Assembly: GCA_020152595.1 (NCBI GenBank)
Contig: JAIGNY010001844.1
Span: forward strand, 585,001 to 649,000
Source of the DNA: Chiridota heheva
Taxonomy: Eukaryota > Echinodermata > Holothuroidea > Apodida > Chiridotidae
DNA length: 64,000 nt
Direction: 5' to 3'
The notes beneath the pieces were generated by a model, which did no database searches, was not told where the DNA came from, and saw nothing but the letters and a program-made list of their open reading frames with translations. How positions within the stretch are numbered: the stretch's first letter is position 1; each line of letters begins with the position of its first letter. Positions 11,290 to 26,540 of the stretch are shown in pieces. The position numbers and the translations under genes are program-made.

Positions 11290-12515
11290 CAGTAGAGCAA
11301 AAAAAGGTTAGGAATGCCCGGAAGGGTGGGTAAACCTTACATGCCCTGGGAAAAATCGTTCTGGGTCTAATCCTGCACAATGACACCACAATATCTTTGT
11401 TATGGGACCCAAAGCGCCAGAGGTGTCGGAAGGAAATCGAAAAGCGGAGAGAGCAGAAAATCAAGTTCATGTGCGTTTTTTGACAGTAATTGGGGGGCAC
11501 TGTTCATCTAAAAAAGGGACACTCTTGTCAGTTGATAGTTTGGGCTTGTCACTTTGGACTGGTGGGCAAATTCCGCCTTATGGTTTCAAAGATTGGGGAG
11601 CCAGAAACAATGTTGACAATTACCCATCGGGCGAACAAGTAAAAGGCTTCTTTTGAAAATTGCTGCTTAGAAAATTATTAGGTGCATACCTCCTCCCACC
11701 ACGGCCATCGGTGCCGGTGCCCCTGGTAAAATGATATGCATTAATTATATCCAATGAATACTAAATGTAAGTGACAACATGTATTATGTGGTATTTGTGA
11801 GTGAGTGGATATCTGTTTGTTTTCAAGCTTCAAGAATGACCTAAAATAACTTCAAATAAGTTTCAAAGGGGGCATCCATGATCCAGACCGGTCCACCCAC
11901 AATTTTCAAAAGGGCCCTTTCTGCCCCCGCCCGCACAGTTTTCAAAAGGGCATCCTCTGCCCTCTTACTCTTGGGCCAGGGGCAATGCCCCTTTGCAGCC
12001 TTGCCGCCGTGGTTCCGACATTGTTGCAGAGGCCAAAATCCCTACTGGCCCCAGGACTCTAGTTGCCCCACTGCGTATGGGAGATTTAATATCGTTTGAA
12101 TATGTGAAAACTGTTTTTCAAGTAAGTCTCACCAATTACAAAGCCTCAACATCAATATGATGCAAATTTTATTAACAATGTTTGAAATAGAAATCATATT
12201 ACAGACAAACCAACAGCAAAATACTTTTGTATATAATCAAAATGGATTTTGCATCCTTGCAACAAGACATGATTTTAACTATTGCTAATGTATTAGCCAT
12301 TCTGAGAAAATGATTAATGATCGCAATTAATGAATCACAATTAATCAATATAAGTATCTACGTCTAATAGCATCCCACAAATACACTTCCAAGTGGCAAT
12401 CATTATAACAAAATATAACTAAAACGATCTTTAAACCTTCTTTTGAAGTCCTCTTCAATATAAGATGGATTTACTTGACCCCTGAATCCTTTAATATACC
12501 CATCACAATATAACA
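11290..12515. other. no gene recognised
   Basis: GC-rich patches at 11300-11650 and 11870-12090 contain open frames without recognisable domains. TTTTCAAAAGGGC repeats twice at about 11902 and 11939. The rest is AT-rich and unassigned. Confidence 0.3.
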
Positions 12516-12519
12516 ATAA

Positions 12520-12950
12520 TTTTCCCAAAAATGGAAAAAAGAATTTCCTATAATTGAAGGAATTTGTGCGGAAATGAATAAAATTATCCCAAAATTGGCC
12601 AAAAAACTTCCGAAAGTAAGCAAAATTATCCGAAAATGAGCAAAATTCCCCGAAAATAAGCTAAATTTTCCGATAATTAAAGAAAGTTTTTCTGCTAATT
12701 AAAAAATAGTACGCCTACCCAAAAATGAAAAAAAAATAATAAAAATGTTCTGAAAATCGAAGAAAATTTTCCGGAACTGAAGGAAATTACTCGAAAATTG
12801 GCCAGAAAGTTCCCGAAAATAAACAACATTTTCCAAAATTGCGCAACATTTCCCGAAAATTGAAGAAAACTTTTCGAAAATGAAAGAAAATTTCACAAAA
12901 ATGTTCTGAAAAAGAAAAATATTACCCGAAAGGATCAAAATTTAGGGGGG
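12520..12950. repeat. degenerate tandem repeat, complement of the TTTCGGGAAATTT type
   Basis: Around 17-20 copies of GAAAATTTTCCGAAAATTGA-like units are present. This is the same repeat as at 1650-2240 in opposite orientation. Confidence 0.75.
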
Positions 12951-13775
12951 AGGGGGGGGAAGAAACAAGTCAAAAATGTATCGAAAAGGTCCACTTTGTG
13001 TATTGGCACCCTCCCTTCCCCCACCCCACCACTAAGAATTTGTTTAAAAGGGCACTGGATTATGCATAGGTTACAGTCATACAGTCTGTGTAGCGTTGCA
13101 AACAAAAAACAAGTTATTGTGGATAAGATTACTGCAAGCCAGGTCATACGTCTAATGCGACAGGACACATGCTGATTTTCAAAGGTGTGTTTTTAATTCT
13201 TATTATTAACATTTTGGTCATTTTAGAGCCAGAGATTCAATCGCATTTTATGGTTGAAATAACCTATTTAAGCTATTTAAACATTCTTAAGCTTTTATTA
13301 GGCTTTTAAACTCAATTTATAGCCCAATGAGCTATCAACTACAGTAGTTATACCCCAATTGGACTACACATTGGGAGAAATCCCAAACGGGATATATCAA
13401 GCTCTATCAGCATATGTGCCAGACGGTATTTTGATGCTCCAGCTAATGAAAATATAGCCTTATTTCAAAGGAGATATTCAGTGGTATTTCCCAAGCAAAT
13501 GTTTTATATATCCTAAATTCCTTATAAAATCCGAGCATTTGAAACATTTTAGTGAATATTGGATAGCGGAATTCGTTAAAACTACGCAACAATATGAACT
13601 GTTATTGCATCAACATTTAAGGCAAACATAGCAACACAGCAAAATATCCAGAAACACTTAGCCTGACAAACGCAGCAAAAAACCGAACGTATCCGGGCGA
13701 GAACCTGGCTTTAAGGTAGTCATCGTTTTAGCTCAAATCCCATAAAGGGATGAAAAAGCTAAAAACTGATAAAAC
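12951..13775. other. no feature seen
   Basis: This is AT-rich sequence without recognisable exons or repeats. Confidence 0.35.
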
Positions 13776-14002
13776 AACATCTTTTTCCAAGTCGCCCTAC
13801 CAGACCATCAATAGCTTGTTTGTAGTGTTTTACTAGTGTAGTGTATTCTCAATTACTATATTTGTGTTTTATATTTTTCATGATGTCCATTTTTATTTAC
13901 TTTTCTTGCATAGTTTGTTCTTAGTTGTATAGCTCCTTAGTGCAGATTCTTTTTGGTTTTTGGCGCTCTATAAATATCAGTGATTGATTGATTGATTGAA
14001 AC
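13776..14002 (+). mobile_element. LINE 3' end with (TGAT)n tail
   Basis: TTGGCGCTCTATAAATATCA followed by (GTGAT)TGATTGATTGATTGA is the characteristic 3' terminus of CR1/L2-type LINEs, which end in short tandem repeats and not in poly(A). The upstream 200 bp would be its 3' UTR. No coding part remains. Confidence 0.65.
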
Positions 14003-14627
14003 ATAGCAAGGCTATCCACCCACCCTTGAAAGACAAATAGGGTCTACCCAACAGCGTCAATATGCGCCGCCACATACTTCAACTCTGGGCTTCCCCCCAC
14101 CCTCAAATGTGGGCTGCACCCCTCCTCTAACTCTTGTGTTAAATAAATTTCAATGATATTAATTTCAAACTGTCATTTAATTTCTACAATAAATGTTAGC
14201 TGAAAGTTAGATTCTACGATAAATGTTAGCTATGAAGTTAATTTTCAGAATCTCTTTTAACAGCATAATACACAGATGATTCTTCAGGAAATTCTTCCAG
14301 AACACAATTCTTTTATATCTGAAAATTCAAATCTCCGCAAAATGATTAATTTCTACCCAACTTGGTCAAATTTACCTTGCTGGGTAAATTGTTTGGTTAT
14401 TTGTTTTCTTCAATGATTTCGTTTATTTGGTAAGTAATGAAGCAAATAATTTCCCAAGGTATTCATAGAGCTTCCGAGGTTTTATTTGATAAAGTGTAAA
14501 AATTCAAACGAGGCCTTGTATCACTTAAAAGTCTGGAATGTCTTTTGAAAATGAAACAGATACGTTGAATAAATTCCTGAGGGGACTGAAACGAATAAAC
14601 CTTTAAGGAGTAATTCACGTGGAGGAG
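14003..14627. other. no gene recognised
   Basis: This is AT-rich unassigned sequence. A short local repeat (AATAAATGTTAGCT(G/A)) occurs at about 14190 and 14220. Confidence 0.35.
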
Positions 14628-15175
14628 GGCAATTAAAGAAACAAACGAGGGAAGAAAAACATCTTTATATCTTGTTTTTGCAAGAAATTGATCAATTTTA
14701 AAATAAGCGTATTTGGTTAAAGGTATATGAACAAGTGGAGATCTAAATTAAAACATGGTAGTAGAAGAAACAGTTGTTAAATGGTTACTATAGTGATGAT
14801 CAAGAATATACAGGTAAAATTCTTTAATGTAACTCTTTCTTTTTCCAAATTATATCAAAGGTCCCTAAATACATTTTCTTAAATCTGGGTCAATATTCCA
14901 TATTCTGTTCACTGTAGCTAACTTCTCCCATTCAAAATATTTGGAAAAGGATGGAAACACAATAAGTTTACATCAGCAATTTCTAATCGCCCCATTCTGA
15001 GGTCACAAAATATTGCGTCATTCATGCTAATGCGTATCTAAGTTTTAAAATGCTGCAAAATGGTAAATTATGAACCGATTTTTATGTGACATTTTGATGT
15101 GTTCATGGTTTTTAGTTAATCTAAAGCCATTTACGCTCATGTTATTCTTCTTAATGCTACCTGTCCATATAACTT
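14628..15175 (+). repeat. dispersed repeat copy A of a direct duplication
   Basis: CAATTAAAGAAACAAACGAG, AAAAACATCTTTATAT, GATGATCAAGAATATACAGG, CCCATTCTGAGGTCACAAAA and ACCTGTCCATATA occur in the same order as in copy B, 781 bp downstream. The distal third is also found at 61860-62120 and is part of the GCTGTAAAATGG family. Confidence 0.8.
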
Positions 15176-15408
15176 TAAACTTTAGAGAATTATGATCAAA
15201 TGGCTGATAAGAGGCTACTGGCGTGACATCACACAATCACATCCAGAAAGCCTTGGTGTATGCTGTTAGAGTTTAATGGACAAGTAAAATGTAAAAGGGC
15301 AATAAATTCGGAGTAGAACCATCTTTAAACAGTTTTAATAGCACTTATAATGGGTTTTTTTACCAAATCACAGATATTAAAGGTCCTAAAATTGCATTGT
15401 ACTGTTAG

Positions 15409-15896
15409 GACAATTAAAGAAAACAAACGAGTGAAGAAAAACATCTTTATATATTGTTCCTGCAAGAAGTTGTTTAATTTTAAAGATATGCGTATTCGGT
15501 TAAAGGTATATGGACAAGTAGAGATCTAAATTTAACAGAACAGTTGTTAAATAGTCACAACAGTGATGATCAAGAATATACAGGTTGAACTTTCTTTTTC
15601 CAAACTATATCAAAGGTCCTTAAATTGCATTCTGTTCAATCTGAGTCAATATTCTATTTTCTGTTCATTGTAGTAAACTTCTCCCATTCAAAAATATTTT
15701 GGGGAAGGACCGAAAAGCAGTTTTCCAGTTGCCCCATTCTGAGGTCACAAAATATTGCGCAATTGATGCTAATTAGGTATCTATGTTTTAATGTGCTATA
15801 AAATGGTCAATTTTGAACCAATTTTGATGTAACTTTTTGCTCTTTTCATGGTTTTTAAAACCATTTAAGCTCATGCTCTTGCTACCTGTCCATATA
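15409..15896 (+). repeat. dispersed repeat copy B of a direct duplication
   Basis: This is collinear with 14628-15175, with small indels. Divergence indicates an old tandem duplication or two independent insertions in the same orientation. Confidence 0.8.
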
Positions 15897-17199
15897 CGGG
15901 TATATACATATACATAAAATCTCGATTTTCCTGTCTTTTCAAAACATGGAGTTATTAGCCGACTTAATATACAATTTGGTATCAGCTGATGTATGTTTTA
16001 CTTTGAAACAACTTTCAAATATATAGTTCGAAAAATGTCTCAGTCTTTTACAATCTTAGAAAACCCATTTCTTGCCGCTCATATAAACGACTTAACTTCC
16101 TATTCTAATTTATATTATTAAAATGTTGTGACGTCAAGCTGGACAGTGATACTGTATTACCGGTCTTCGACTGGCCGTACGTAGGCCTCAGCATGTACTG
16201 TGTGTATTTATCGGCTACCACTAGCTAGAGTCCAGTTGTAGGCCTAAACTTTTAGCTATCTTTTGGTGTTTTATAGGAAACAGATCACCTGATGGTATAA
16301 GCTTAGCGAAAAGGAGAGAATTGTATGAATCAGTGCACGTACCGGATGAGATTGAGATGCGCTAATTATTTCCAAAATGTATGCGTAAGTTGGCTTAAAT
16401 CTGCGGTGCTGTGAAAGCGTTCGCGAAGGGTTTGTTGTGATACACGTACGTACATAAGGTCTGGAACTTCGCGTTCAGCCGGCTCAGAGTGGCTAACTTC
16501 CCCCGGTAATATCTCGAACATTTATGCTTGGATTGCATTTTAAGGTATATTATGGGGTCTATAATGTCTCCGTCAAGTTCTCAAATCTACTGTATCTGAG
16601 GTATCAGGGGATGAAATTTCCGAACTTTTTGCTGACGACATTTTAGGTCTGTAACTACTTTGTAGGCTACGCGTTTACACAGGCAGTTCTGCGGGGTTCT
16701 AGACCTACAACTTGCAACATCACATATTCAAATAAATTGGCGAACGCCATACAAAGTGGTTATTCTGAACTTTAAAATAATGCAATTTTCACACTTTTCC
16801 AATTATTATTTTGGAGAAATAGGGTAAGCCTACTAAGTATTCAGTGAGTGTCAAACATCAGTTTAAAGCAAACTTGCTTCTACCTTTCACTAGTCCTTTA
16901 ATAGCTCCATTATTAAACTAACGACGAATTTGTATAGCTCTGTTCAACTCGACGTATCTTGTTACGACACGTACATAGCTTAATGTAGGTACAACGTGCA
17001 TGTATCTAATCTCCATACACACTGTATAATATAAGCTTCTCTTGTAATAACTTGATGCCGTGTGTAAGTGTTATTGCGATTTGATGTTATTACGATTTGT
17101 TTGGAGAAGGCACCGCCTTTTTAATCAGAACCTAAAGGTTTTGTGGTTATTATGCTTTTTTCATATGCTGATTGATTTGAAAGTTTTGTATCAATTGTT
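15897..17199. other. no gene recognised
   Basis: The stretch 16120-16720 is less AT-rich and unique-looking (GTGACGTCAAGC, CGTACGTAGGCCT). No exon with a recognisable product was found. It could hold a promoter or an untranslated exon, but nothing in the sequence proves it. Confidence 0.3.
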
Positions 17200-18365
17200 A
17201 TTTCATTGCATATTATGAAATATTTATTCAATGATATTCATTCATAAGCCACACCCACCATGCCGATCAATGAAAAGGTTGGCAACAAGCATTTGCACAA
17301 TAACTAACAACATCATAGTAAGTATGATGCAAAAAACGGTTGCTCATTTATCCTATTTCAAGAAGTTTTCAGTAAGCCCCGCCTACCATTAATATTCTCG
17401 ACACCACTATAGTCCTATGTACATACCATAACCCATTTGTGTATCACATATGGCATAATTCCGATCTACCGTTTACGAAATATGGTGTTTATATCATTTT
17501 TCACTTTTACATTATGATTAAGCTACGCCCATCATGCATATTAATAATACATGTTGATAATATAAGCATGTACACAATAACCAACTATATCATCATGCCC
17601 AGTATGATGCAAAGCGGACATACAGTTGCTCACTTATCACTTTTCCAAACATTTCACTTTAAACCCGCCCACTTATCAATATGCATGGTCACCACCGAAA
17701 AACAATAGGGTGCATCTATAGACTATGACGTGAATCCAGTTCATGTTCTTGAGATATCATGTTTACAAGCTTTTTATTTACAAAATCATATTGGGCCCCG
17801 CCCATTATGTATATTAATAAAAGCCAACGTTTTTATACCATGAATACTTGCACACATCATTATTATACCATATATGAAACAAAACAAGCATGTGATTGTT
17901 GAATATGAGCATTATCAGATTTTTACATTAAGCCCCGCCTACTCATTAATATGCATGACATCACCACCAAAAACATTAGGGCACATCTACGGATTGGCTA
18001 TTTGTGTACTAAATATAACATGAATACGGTTTGCCGTTCGTGACATACCATGTTTACAAGCTCCTTTTATCGAAATCATATTAAGTCCCGCCACATACTG
18101 ACATATATGCATATTATTGAAATGTAATGTTTTCACACAATGAACATGAACACACCAACTAATATCATAAATGTACTAAATATGAAACAAAATAGACATG
18201 CGATTCTTAAAACATGAGCATTTCCAGATTTTTATATTAAGCCCCGCCAACTCATTAATATCCATGTCGTTACCATCAAAAACAATAGGGCACATCTATG
18301 GGCTATCTGTGTACCACATATGACACGAATCCATTGTACCGTTCTTGAGATATCGCGTTTACGAG
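17200..18365 (+). repeat. higher-order tandem repeat, about 270-310 bp period, four copies
   Basis: An AAGCCCCGCCTACTCATTAA-type word recurs at about 17374, 17660, 17930 and 18239. A related AAGC(C/T)ACGCCCATCATGCAT-type word recurs at about 17250, 17519, 17793 and 18083. Each unit thus has two similar halves. CACATCTA(T/C)(G/A)GG and GAGATATCATGTTTACAAGC recur between them. Confidence 0.75.
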
Positions 18366-18416
18366 CAGGCCGTCACAAACACACACGAATACACACACCC
18401 ACACACACACACACCA
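18366..18416. repeat. (CA)n microsatellite
   Basis: An imperfect CACACA tract of about 45 bp directly follows the last higher-order unit and is followed by ACCATCATGCCCGCATCTTC. Confidence 0.85.
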
Positions 18417-19079
18417 TCATGCCCGCATCTTCCTGATGCTATCGCATCGGAACCAACAAGAAGTGACATATTTTCAACAAAAAATACATAACAAATGTGC
18501 CTTTATGACATCACACTATTCCTATAACACCGGTAGCACTTGTGGAATATACAAAATCTAAATAGAACATAATATCAAGTTGTTTTTCACCATTATATTT
18601 CTTTAAATGTCTGAGGACGTGCAGCATTTGATATATTGTTTGAAAGAGTATTGAAATCTGAGCGCGTCAGTATCTGAATTTTAAAAATAGCACTTTAGTT
18701 TTTGATTTATGGCTGATCAAACTTTGATCAGTTTTTAATTCATGCAAAATCTGTAATGTATGACCGACAGACAGCTCTAAATCTTTATGTAATTGTTTGA
18801 ATTTCTTTCTAAATCTTGGTCACTAAAAATGATGGAAAAATCTAGTCCTGCTAGAATTTTGTTGGGGGCATGTTTGTTGGGGGCATGGTAAAGAGTAAAA
18901 ACTTTTAAACAGAATTTGAATTTAAAAAACAAAGGAATTACAAAAGAAAATACCAAGGTCATCCTGTAATGCATCACAAAATTTGCATAAAATATGCAAA
19001 TTGATGTCTGATATTTAAAAGGTCTGTAAAATAGTCAATGTTTAATCAATTTTGATAATTTTTGGCTATTATTTATGTA
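18417..19079. other. no gene recognised; weak repeat similarity
   Basis: This is AT-rich sequence. GTCAATGTTTAATCAATTTT near 19034 resembles the GCTGTAAAATGG family. There is a tandem CATGTTTGTTGGGGG at about 18850. Confidence 0.35.
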
Positions 19080-19425
19080 TACAAGCTTGTGCCCTCAAGA
19101 TCTGAAGGCGATGCTTTCTCAGCCATTTTAAATTAAAACGAAGAACCGCTCCAATCTGTCTATGCCAACTCATGAACCTGTCTCAAGAACCTATTCCACT
19201 GGCAGGACTTTCATCCATTCTGTTATCCAAACTTGGAACAGTCTCCCAGACTGTTGTTAGAGAGATTCAAGACAAATGGTCTCAGTCATTCAATCATTCA
19301 AGACCCGTATGCATCATCATCTTTATCAGCACTACAGAAGATTTTTTTTAATTTGTATTTTCATCCCTAAGCCGCTGTGAACCATCGATTGGCCCATGAG
19401 GACATCTCGTATAATGTCCCGGGGG
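19080..19425 (+). pseudogene. CR1-like LINE 3' fragment
   Basis: Residues such as THEPVSRTYSTGRTFIH and TWNSLPD can be read around 19165-19255. They match the C-terminus of the minus-strand LINE at 23.8-24.0 kb. The 3' UTR also matches (CGCTGTGAACCATCGATTGG, CCCATGAGGACATCTC). The fragment is 5' truncated and shifted in frame after the WNSLPD motif. Confidence 0.75.
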
Positions 19426-20552
<1,127 letters not shown>

Positions 20553-21149
20553 TAACACATTTGTAAGCATTTAAGATAATGTTGCCTCTACAACTATGTC
20601 CATACACCTTTATTTTTCCTCTCTGTAAAGATGTTTGTTCACATGAATAATCCTCACAATCAGTTAATAGTTCCATGTTAAAATGAATGACCTTCTCGAA
20701 GCGAAGAATTCAGGTGAAAGACTTGTTTATTGGTTATCATTCTAGAGATCTGGGCAGGTGGACATCACTCTACCTTAAACAAACAGACAGAGACAGTGGC
20801 ACGCCAGAGGCAAATCATAGGATAAATCTGACACAAAAGATTATAAAAGATAAAATCTTATATATTGTGCAAAGACAGAACAGGTGAAATAATATTACCT
20901 TTTACTTTTGAAGAAGATTTTAAATGGCAATAATATTTTACAATTGAATCAAATGGTTCACTTCTGTTTAAATTTTCAAAATTAATTTTATTCAAATCTA
21001 TAAGTATTCTCAAATTTAAATAATATAAAGACACTAGTGTTACTTAATTCATCGTCAAAGGCATTATCAGTGCAAAACATAACGACTGAGATGGGGATAA
21101 GTGTTAAGCTTCCTCGTCAAATATGAAAGAGCCTGCAAAGAAAGAAGCA
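20553..21149. other. no gene recognised
   Basis: This is AT-rich unassigned sequence with no recognisable exon or repeat. Confidence 0.35.
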
Positions 21150-21770
21150 GTTGCCATCTTGGGTCCTGGGGCCCCATGGGGCATAGGCGGAGGAACCACT
21201 TTCCTCAACAGTTTTAAAAGTGTCCTTTTTCAGAAGACTATATATTTATTTTTTCATTAAAGAAAGTAACACAAATTTCGGATTGCGCATACACTATTCT
21301 CAATTTCCCCTAAAGACAAAGTTGGGGCCCAACAACGCTACATATCAGACATTTTACACTTAAAAGGCCCTTACCTCTGCCTACCTTTGTTTTACCAGCT
21401 TACAATTTATATAAACTCTTCAAAATAGGGCCTTTTTAGAGTGTGCGATCCACCCAAATAGTGGGGCATCTATAAAATGAGCCATGCAGGACAAAACTGA
21501 TACTATTTGGACCCGGGCCATTGCCATGACATAAAGTGACGAGCCCTCTCTCATTTTCTTTGCAAAGATTAAAAGGTGCCGCTTTTACAGAGATAAAAAC
21601 GTGTAATTTCAAATATCAAAAAGATATATTTAAGTCGCTTTATTCAGTTATTATAACTGTATAAATGATCTTTTCATTAACAGATTGAAGAAAGTAACAC
21701 AAACATCAAGCCAAATGGCAAAATTTCACTCGCATAGGCGGCGGAAGCGGCCCCCAATAATTTCAATGGG
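21150..21770. repeat. dispersed repeat, paired with 3480-4110
   Basis: It matches the 3.5-4.1 kb copy in order. Here it is bracketed by GCATAGGCGGAGGAACC (21181) and GCATAGGCGGCGGAAGCGGC (21734), which resemble common ends of non-autonomous elements. Confidence 0.7.
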
Positions 21771-22469
21771 GGAGGGGCAGGAATCCCCAATGATTTCAAT
21801 GGGGGGAAGGACCCCCATTGATATTTGTAATTTTCATATTTTTGGTATATTTTAATCACCCCGAGATTTAATTCATATGTTCTCCTTATATGACAGCCTA
21901 GATCATGCAGTCCCCAATTACAATATTCTTCAATTATACAAAACAAATCTTCAAAGCTTTTGTAACACATTTTTGTAATGGCATTTTCATGAGTTTTTAA
22001 GTTTCCTCTAACAAATATATTTTTCTCAGAGGTATTCTAAATTTGAAATATGTAACATTGCATAAGGTTTTAACGTTAGGATAACAAAGGATCATGGGAA
22101 ATATCACAAAATGGCGGCTTCCATGTAGCGAAATGTTCCCATTTTGAGGAACATTTGTGCTCCCATTAATAGGCATGCTGCCGGACTGCTGGCTGCAGGC
22201 TAAACGGGCTTTATTAGATGTTGGCACTATTAATGACTAATGGCCTATACCTGAAAGGATATTTTTCATTTCTAACATTTTTGGAAAGTCAGGTTGCTCA
22301 CTTGCATCATAAAACATGGGTAAAATCATAATTGTATTAAGACCTCCAACTTACTGTTCTTTATCAATTAAAAGCTGCCTGTTTCATTTTGTTAATTTTG
22401 CAGTAACAATTTGTTTTCAAATAGCCTACATTAAACAGCAGACTTTTTGGAGAATATTTTGAGTCCAAA
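21771..22469. other. no gene recognised
   Basis: CCCCAATGATTTCAATGGGGG-type words recur at about 21755-21810. The remainder is unassigned. Confidence 0.3.
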
Positions 22470-23519
<1,050 letters not shown>

Positions 23520-23710
23520 ACGGTTTACGTGAATTTTCTTCGAATTTCGGAGAGAAAAAAATTTAATGTTTGGGAAATCTCTTTCAATCTTTGGGAAATT
23601 TCCTTCATTCTTGAGCAATTTTCGGAAAATTTCTTTAATTTTGAGGCAATTTATCTTTGATTTTCGATACAATTTTTTTCAATTTTTGTTTAATTCCTTT
23701 AATGTAAGTA
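23520..23710. repeat. degenerate TTTGGGAAATTTCCTTCA repeat
   Basis: About eight imperfect copies of the same AT-rich unit as at 1650-2240. They lie next to the CR1-like LINE 3' end. Confidence 0.65.
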
Positions 23711-25045
23711 TAGGCAAGACACGAAAAGAGATGTCGTCATGGGCCAATCAATGGTTCACAGCAGCTTAGGCCAGTAGACAATTAGGGATGGAAAAAAAAG
23801 ATCTTCTGCTATGGTGCTGAGAGAAGATGATGATGCACACGGGTCTTGAAAGACTGGGCCATTTTGTCTCGAATCTCTCCAACAACACAGTCTGGAAGAC
23901 TGTTCCAAGCTTGGACTGCGGTGTGGATGAAAGTCCTGCCAGTGGAATAGGTTCTTGAGACAGGCTCATGAGTTGACATAGACAAACTGGATCGGCTTCT
24001 TCGTTTTAATTTGAAATGGTTGAGGAAGCACCGCCTTCAGGTCTTGTGCGCATTGTAAATAATAGTTGTGGCGGCAACTTGACGTCTATGATGAAGAGTG
24101 GGGATGTTCAGATTCAGTCTTGCCTCTTGTTCGGTCACTCCAATGATGCGTAGTGCTTTGCTCTGGAAAGAGCTGAGTAGTCTAAGAGATATTATAGAGG
24201 CACCCATCCATCATAGTGAGGCGTACTCCAAGACACTGCGGACATGGGCCTTATAGACTGTAACTCTTTCTTTGACATCAACGTTTGTCAGCAACTTTTC
24301 TAAGGGCTCAGAGCTTCTACCCCGCTCTGGCTGATGTATTGAAAATATGCTTGATCTGTTGACCCAGGTGGGTTTTCTGTCAACTGTGACACCCAAGATC
24401 TCCAGCTCATCCTTCTCTGCTAGTTCGGTCTTTCCAAAGAATAGGGTTGATCTAGTGGCCTTCCTCTTTCTGAAAATTGTCAAGGTCTTGCACTTGAAAG
24501 GCTTAAAAGTTACTTTCCATTTGTCTGCCCAGTTCCTCATTTTTCTGAAGTCTCTGTTTAGGCTAACTGTTGCAGCATTGGAGTCATCACATGGTTTGAT
24601 TTCGCAGAATAGGGTAGAATCATCTGCGTAAAGATTAAGTGAGTTCTCACATTCATCATCTAGGTCATCAATGAAGACAGAGAAGAGCAGGGGGCCAATA
24701 TGGAACCCTAAGGTACCAAGGAATTAATAGATGTGGTGCTTGATGACTGACCACATAAAACCACATTAACGGACTGGTTTGAAAAGTAACTCTTAATCCA
24801 GGTCAGCAACTTGCCACAAATACCTTTACTTTTGAGCAAACACCGTTGTGCCACACTTTGCCAAGTGCACCTTTGATGTCCAGAGCAATAAGTTGCACTT
24901 CATGGCCTCCGCCCAGAGCATTGACCCATTTCTGAGAGAGGGTGGTTAGTATGTCAGCTGTGCTATGATGAGGTCTGAATCCAAACTTTTTGTTGGATAT
25001 AAGGTGGTTCAGTAACAGGAACTTCTGAAGCTGATTCTGTTTGTT
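23711..25045 (-). pseudogene. CR1-like LINE ORF2, 3' part and 3' UTR
   Basis: This encodes the distal reverse-transcriptase and C-terminal domains of a non-LTR retrotransposon. In order on the minus strand it shows FGFRPHHSTADILTTLSQ, a palm segment LIALDIKGALGKVW, GPLLFSVFIDDL with NLYADDSTLF (the catalytic YADD box), then ELEILGVTVDRKPTW and FQSKALRIIGVTEQEARLNL. It ends with THEPVSRTYSTGRTFIH and AWNSLPDCVV. Stops and frameshifts break it, including a stop in the expected VPQGS box. The 3' UTR matches the 19.1-19.4 kb copy. The 5' half of the same ORF resumes at 28116, so a later insertion split it. Clade assignment to CR1-like rests on motif style only. Confidence 0.85.
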
Positions 25046-25139
25046 CGTTTGCTATGAGGACTTAACGGCACCACAACAGCGAGGGTCAAATTGTTCCTGA
25101 GAGGTTAGATCATTCCAGAGGTAGGAAGAAAAGAAAATG

Positions 25140-26540
25140 CCCCAAATGGTGTTGGAGAAGAGGCGAACATTTTTGAGGAAGCTGTTGCATTTATGTTTCA
25201 GGTTGGTGATGTGTTGCTTGTAGGAGAGATTGGGGTATAGAGTTAAACCCAGGAACTTAGTGTGGTCAACTTTAGGGATGCGATTGACATTGAGCACGAG
25301 GTTCGGGTTGGAATAGGATTTGTTGAAATGACAGAAGTGCATGCAGACTGTCTTGTCTTTAAAGAATTTAAAACCGTTATTGTTGCATCAGTTTTGCAGC
25401 AGGTTGAGGCTAAGTTGGAGCCTATTTTTGACGAGAGAAAAGCTAAGGGAGGAGTAGAAGATGGTGAAGTCGTCCACGTAGAGGACACGTTTGCCGTTGG
25501 TGCCAAGGTTGACCGCGATGTTGTGAATGCTCATGTTGAAGAGAATAGGGGAGAAGATGCTTTTTGGGAGACGCCCTCTTCTTGGGGGTAGAGGTTGGAG
25601 AGGGTGTGGCCAATACGAAGTTGGAGCTGCCTGGGTGAGAGGAAGTTTTCATTAAAGACGGGGAGGTAGCCTCTGAGGCCGATAGTGTGAAGCTTGCGGG
25701 TAATGCCGTATTTCTAAGTAGTGTCAAAAGCTTTCTTGAGGTCGAAAAAGATACCTATGAGGTGTTCCTTTTTGCAAAAGATTCCCGGATAGCGGTGTTG
25801 ATCGTGATTATCTGGTCCAGTTTAGTCTCTGGTTAATGATCCTTTCCATAATTTTATAGTAGGTAAGGGCGATGAGGCGGTAACTGGAGGGGTTGGTACT
25901 CTCCTTCCTTAGGTTTGAGGACGAGGGTCATGATAGCTGTCCTCCAGATAGGGGGAAAGGAGTGTGAGGATCAAATATGGTTGAGGGTGGTGAGTGGGGG
26001 AGCGGTGACTTTGTTGGGGAGGTGTTTCAGGAATAGGGATGTTATTTGGGCCCTTGGAGGTGAAGCCAGCGTCGTGGATGGCTTGCTTTAAATCAGATAG
26101 GGTGAGAGGGGTGTTGTAGCTCTCGGTGTTGTCGGAAGGAAAGCCATTACTCTTAGTTTCGTTGCGAGCTTTATTTGGCTTTGAAAGCATTGGGGTATTT
26201 GGCCGAGGATGAGATGTTACTGAAACAGGCGGCGGACGATTAGCAATATCCTCTTACCCGGTGAGAAGATTACCATTCCAGGAGAGATGGGAGACTTGCC
26301 CATCATGCCGTGGAAGCTGTTAACAATACTCAAAATCTTCTTAGTGGGGGTGTTGGAGGTGAGAGAAGTTGTTCCAAGTGTTGGTTTTACTTCTTTGATA
26401 GTGCGCCTGGCTTTGGCATGGCTGATGCAAAAAGGTGTTGAGGTTGTAGGTGGTCAGGTTTGTTTTGATGTTCCTGAGGGCTTTTTCCCTGTTCTTGATG
26501 GCGATTTTGCAGTCATCCTTGAACCAGGGGTTGGTGGTGG
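25140..26540 (-). pseudogene. Jockey-like ORF2 reverse transcriptase
   Basis: After NPWFKDDCKIAIKNREKAL (linker) come LTLSDLKQAIHDAG, PSSYRLIALTYYKIMERIIN, GVSQKSIFSPILFNMSIHN, VLYVDDFTIFYSS (catalytic YVDD) and DHTKFLGLTLYPNLSYKQHI. These are the ordered motifs of LINE RT. Several frameshifts separate them, and the sequence diverges after LFSNTIWG. Confidence 0.82.
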
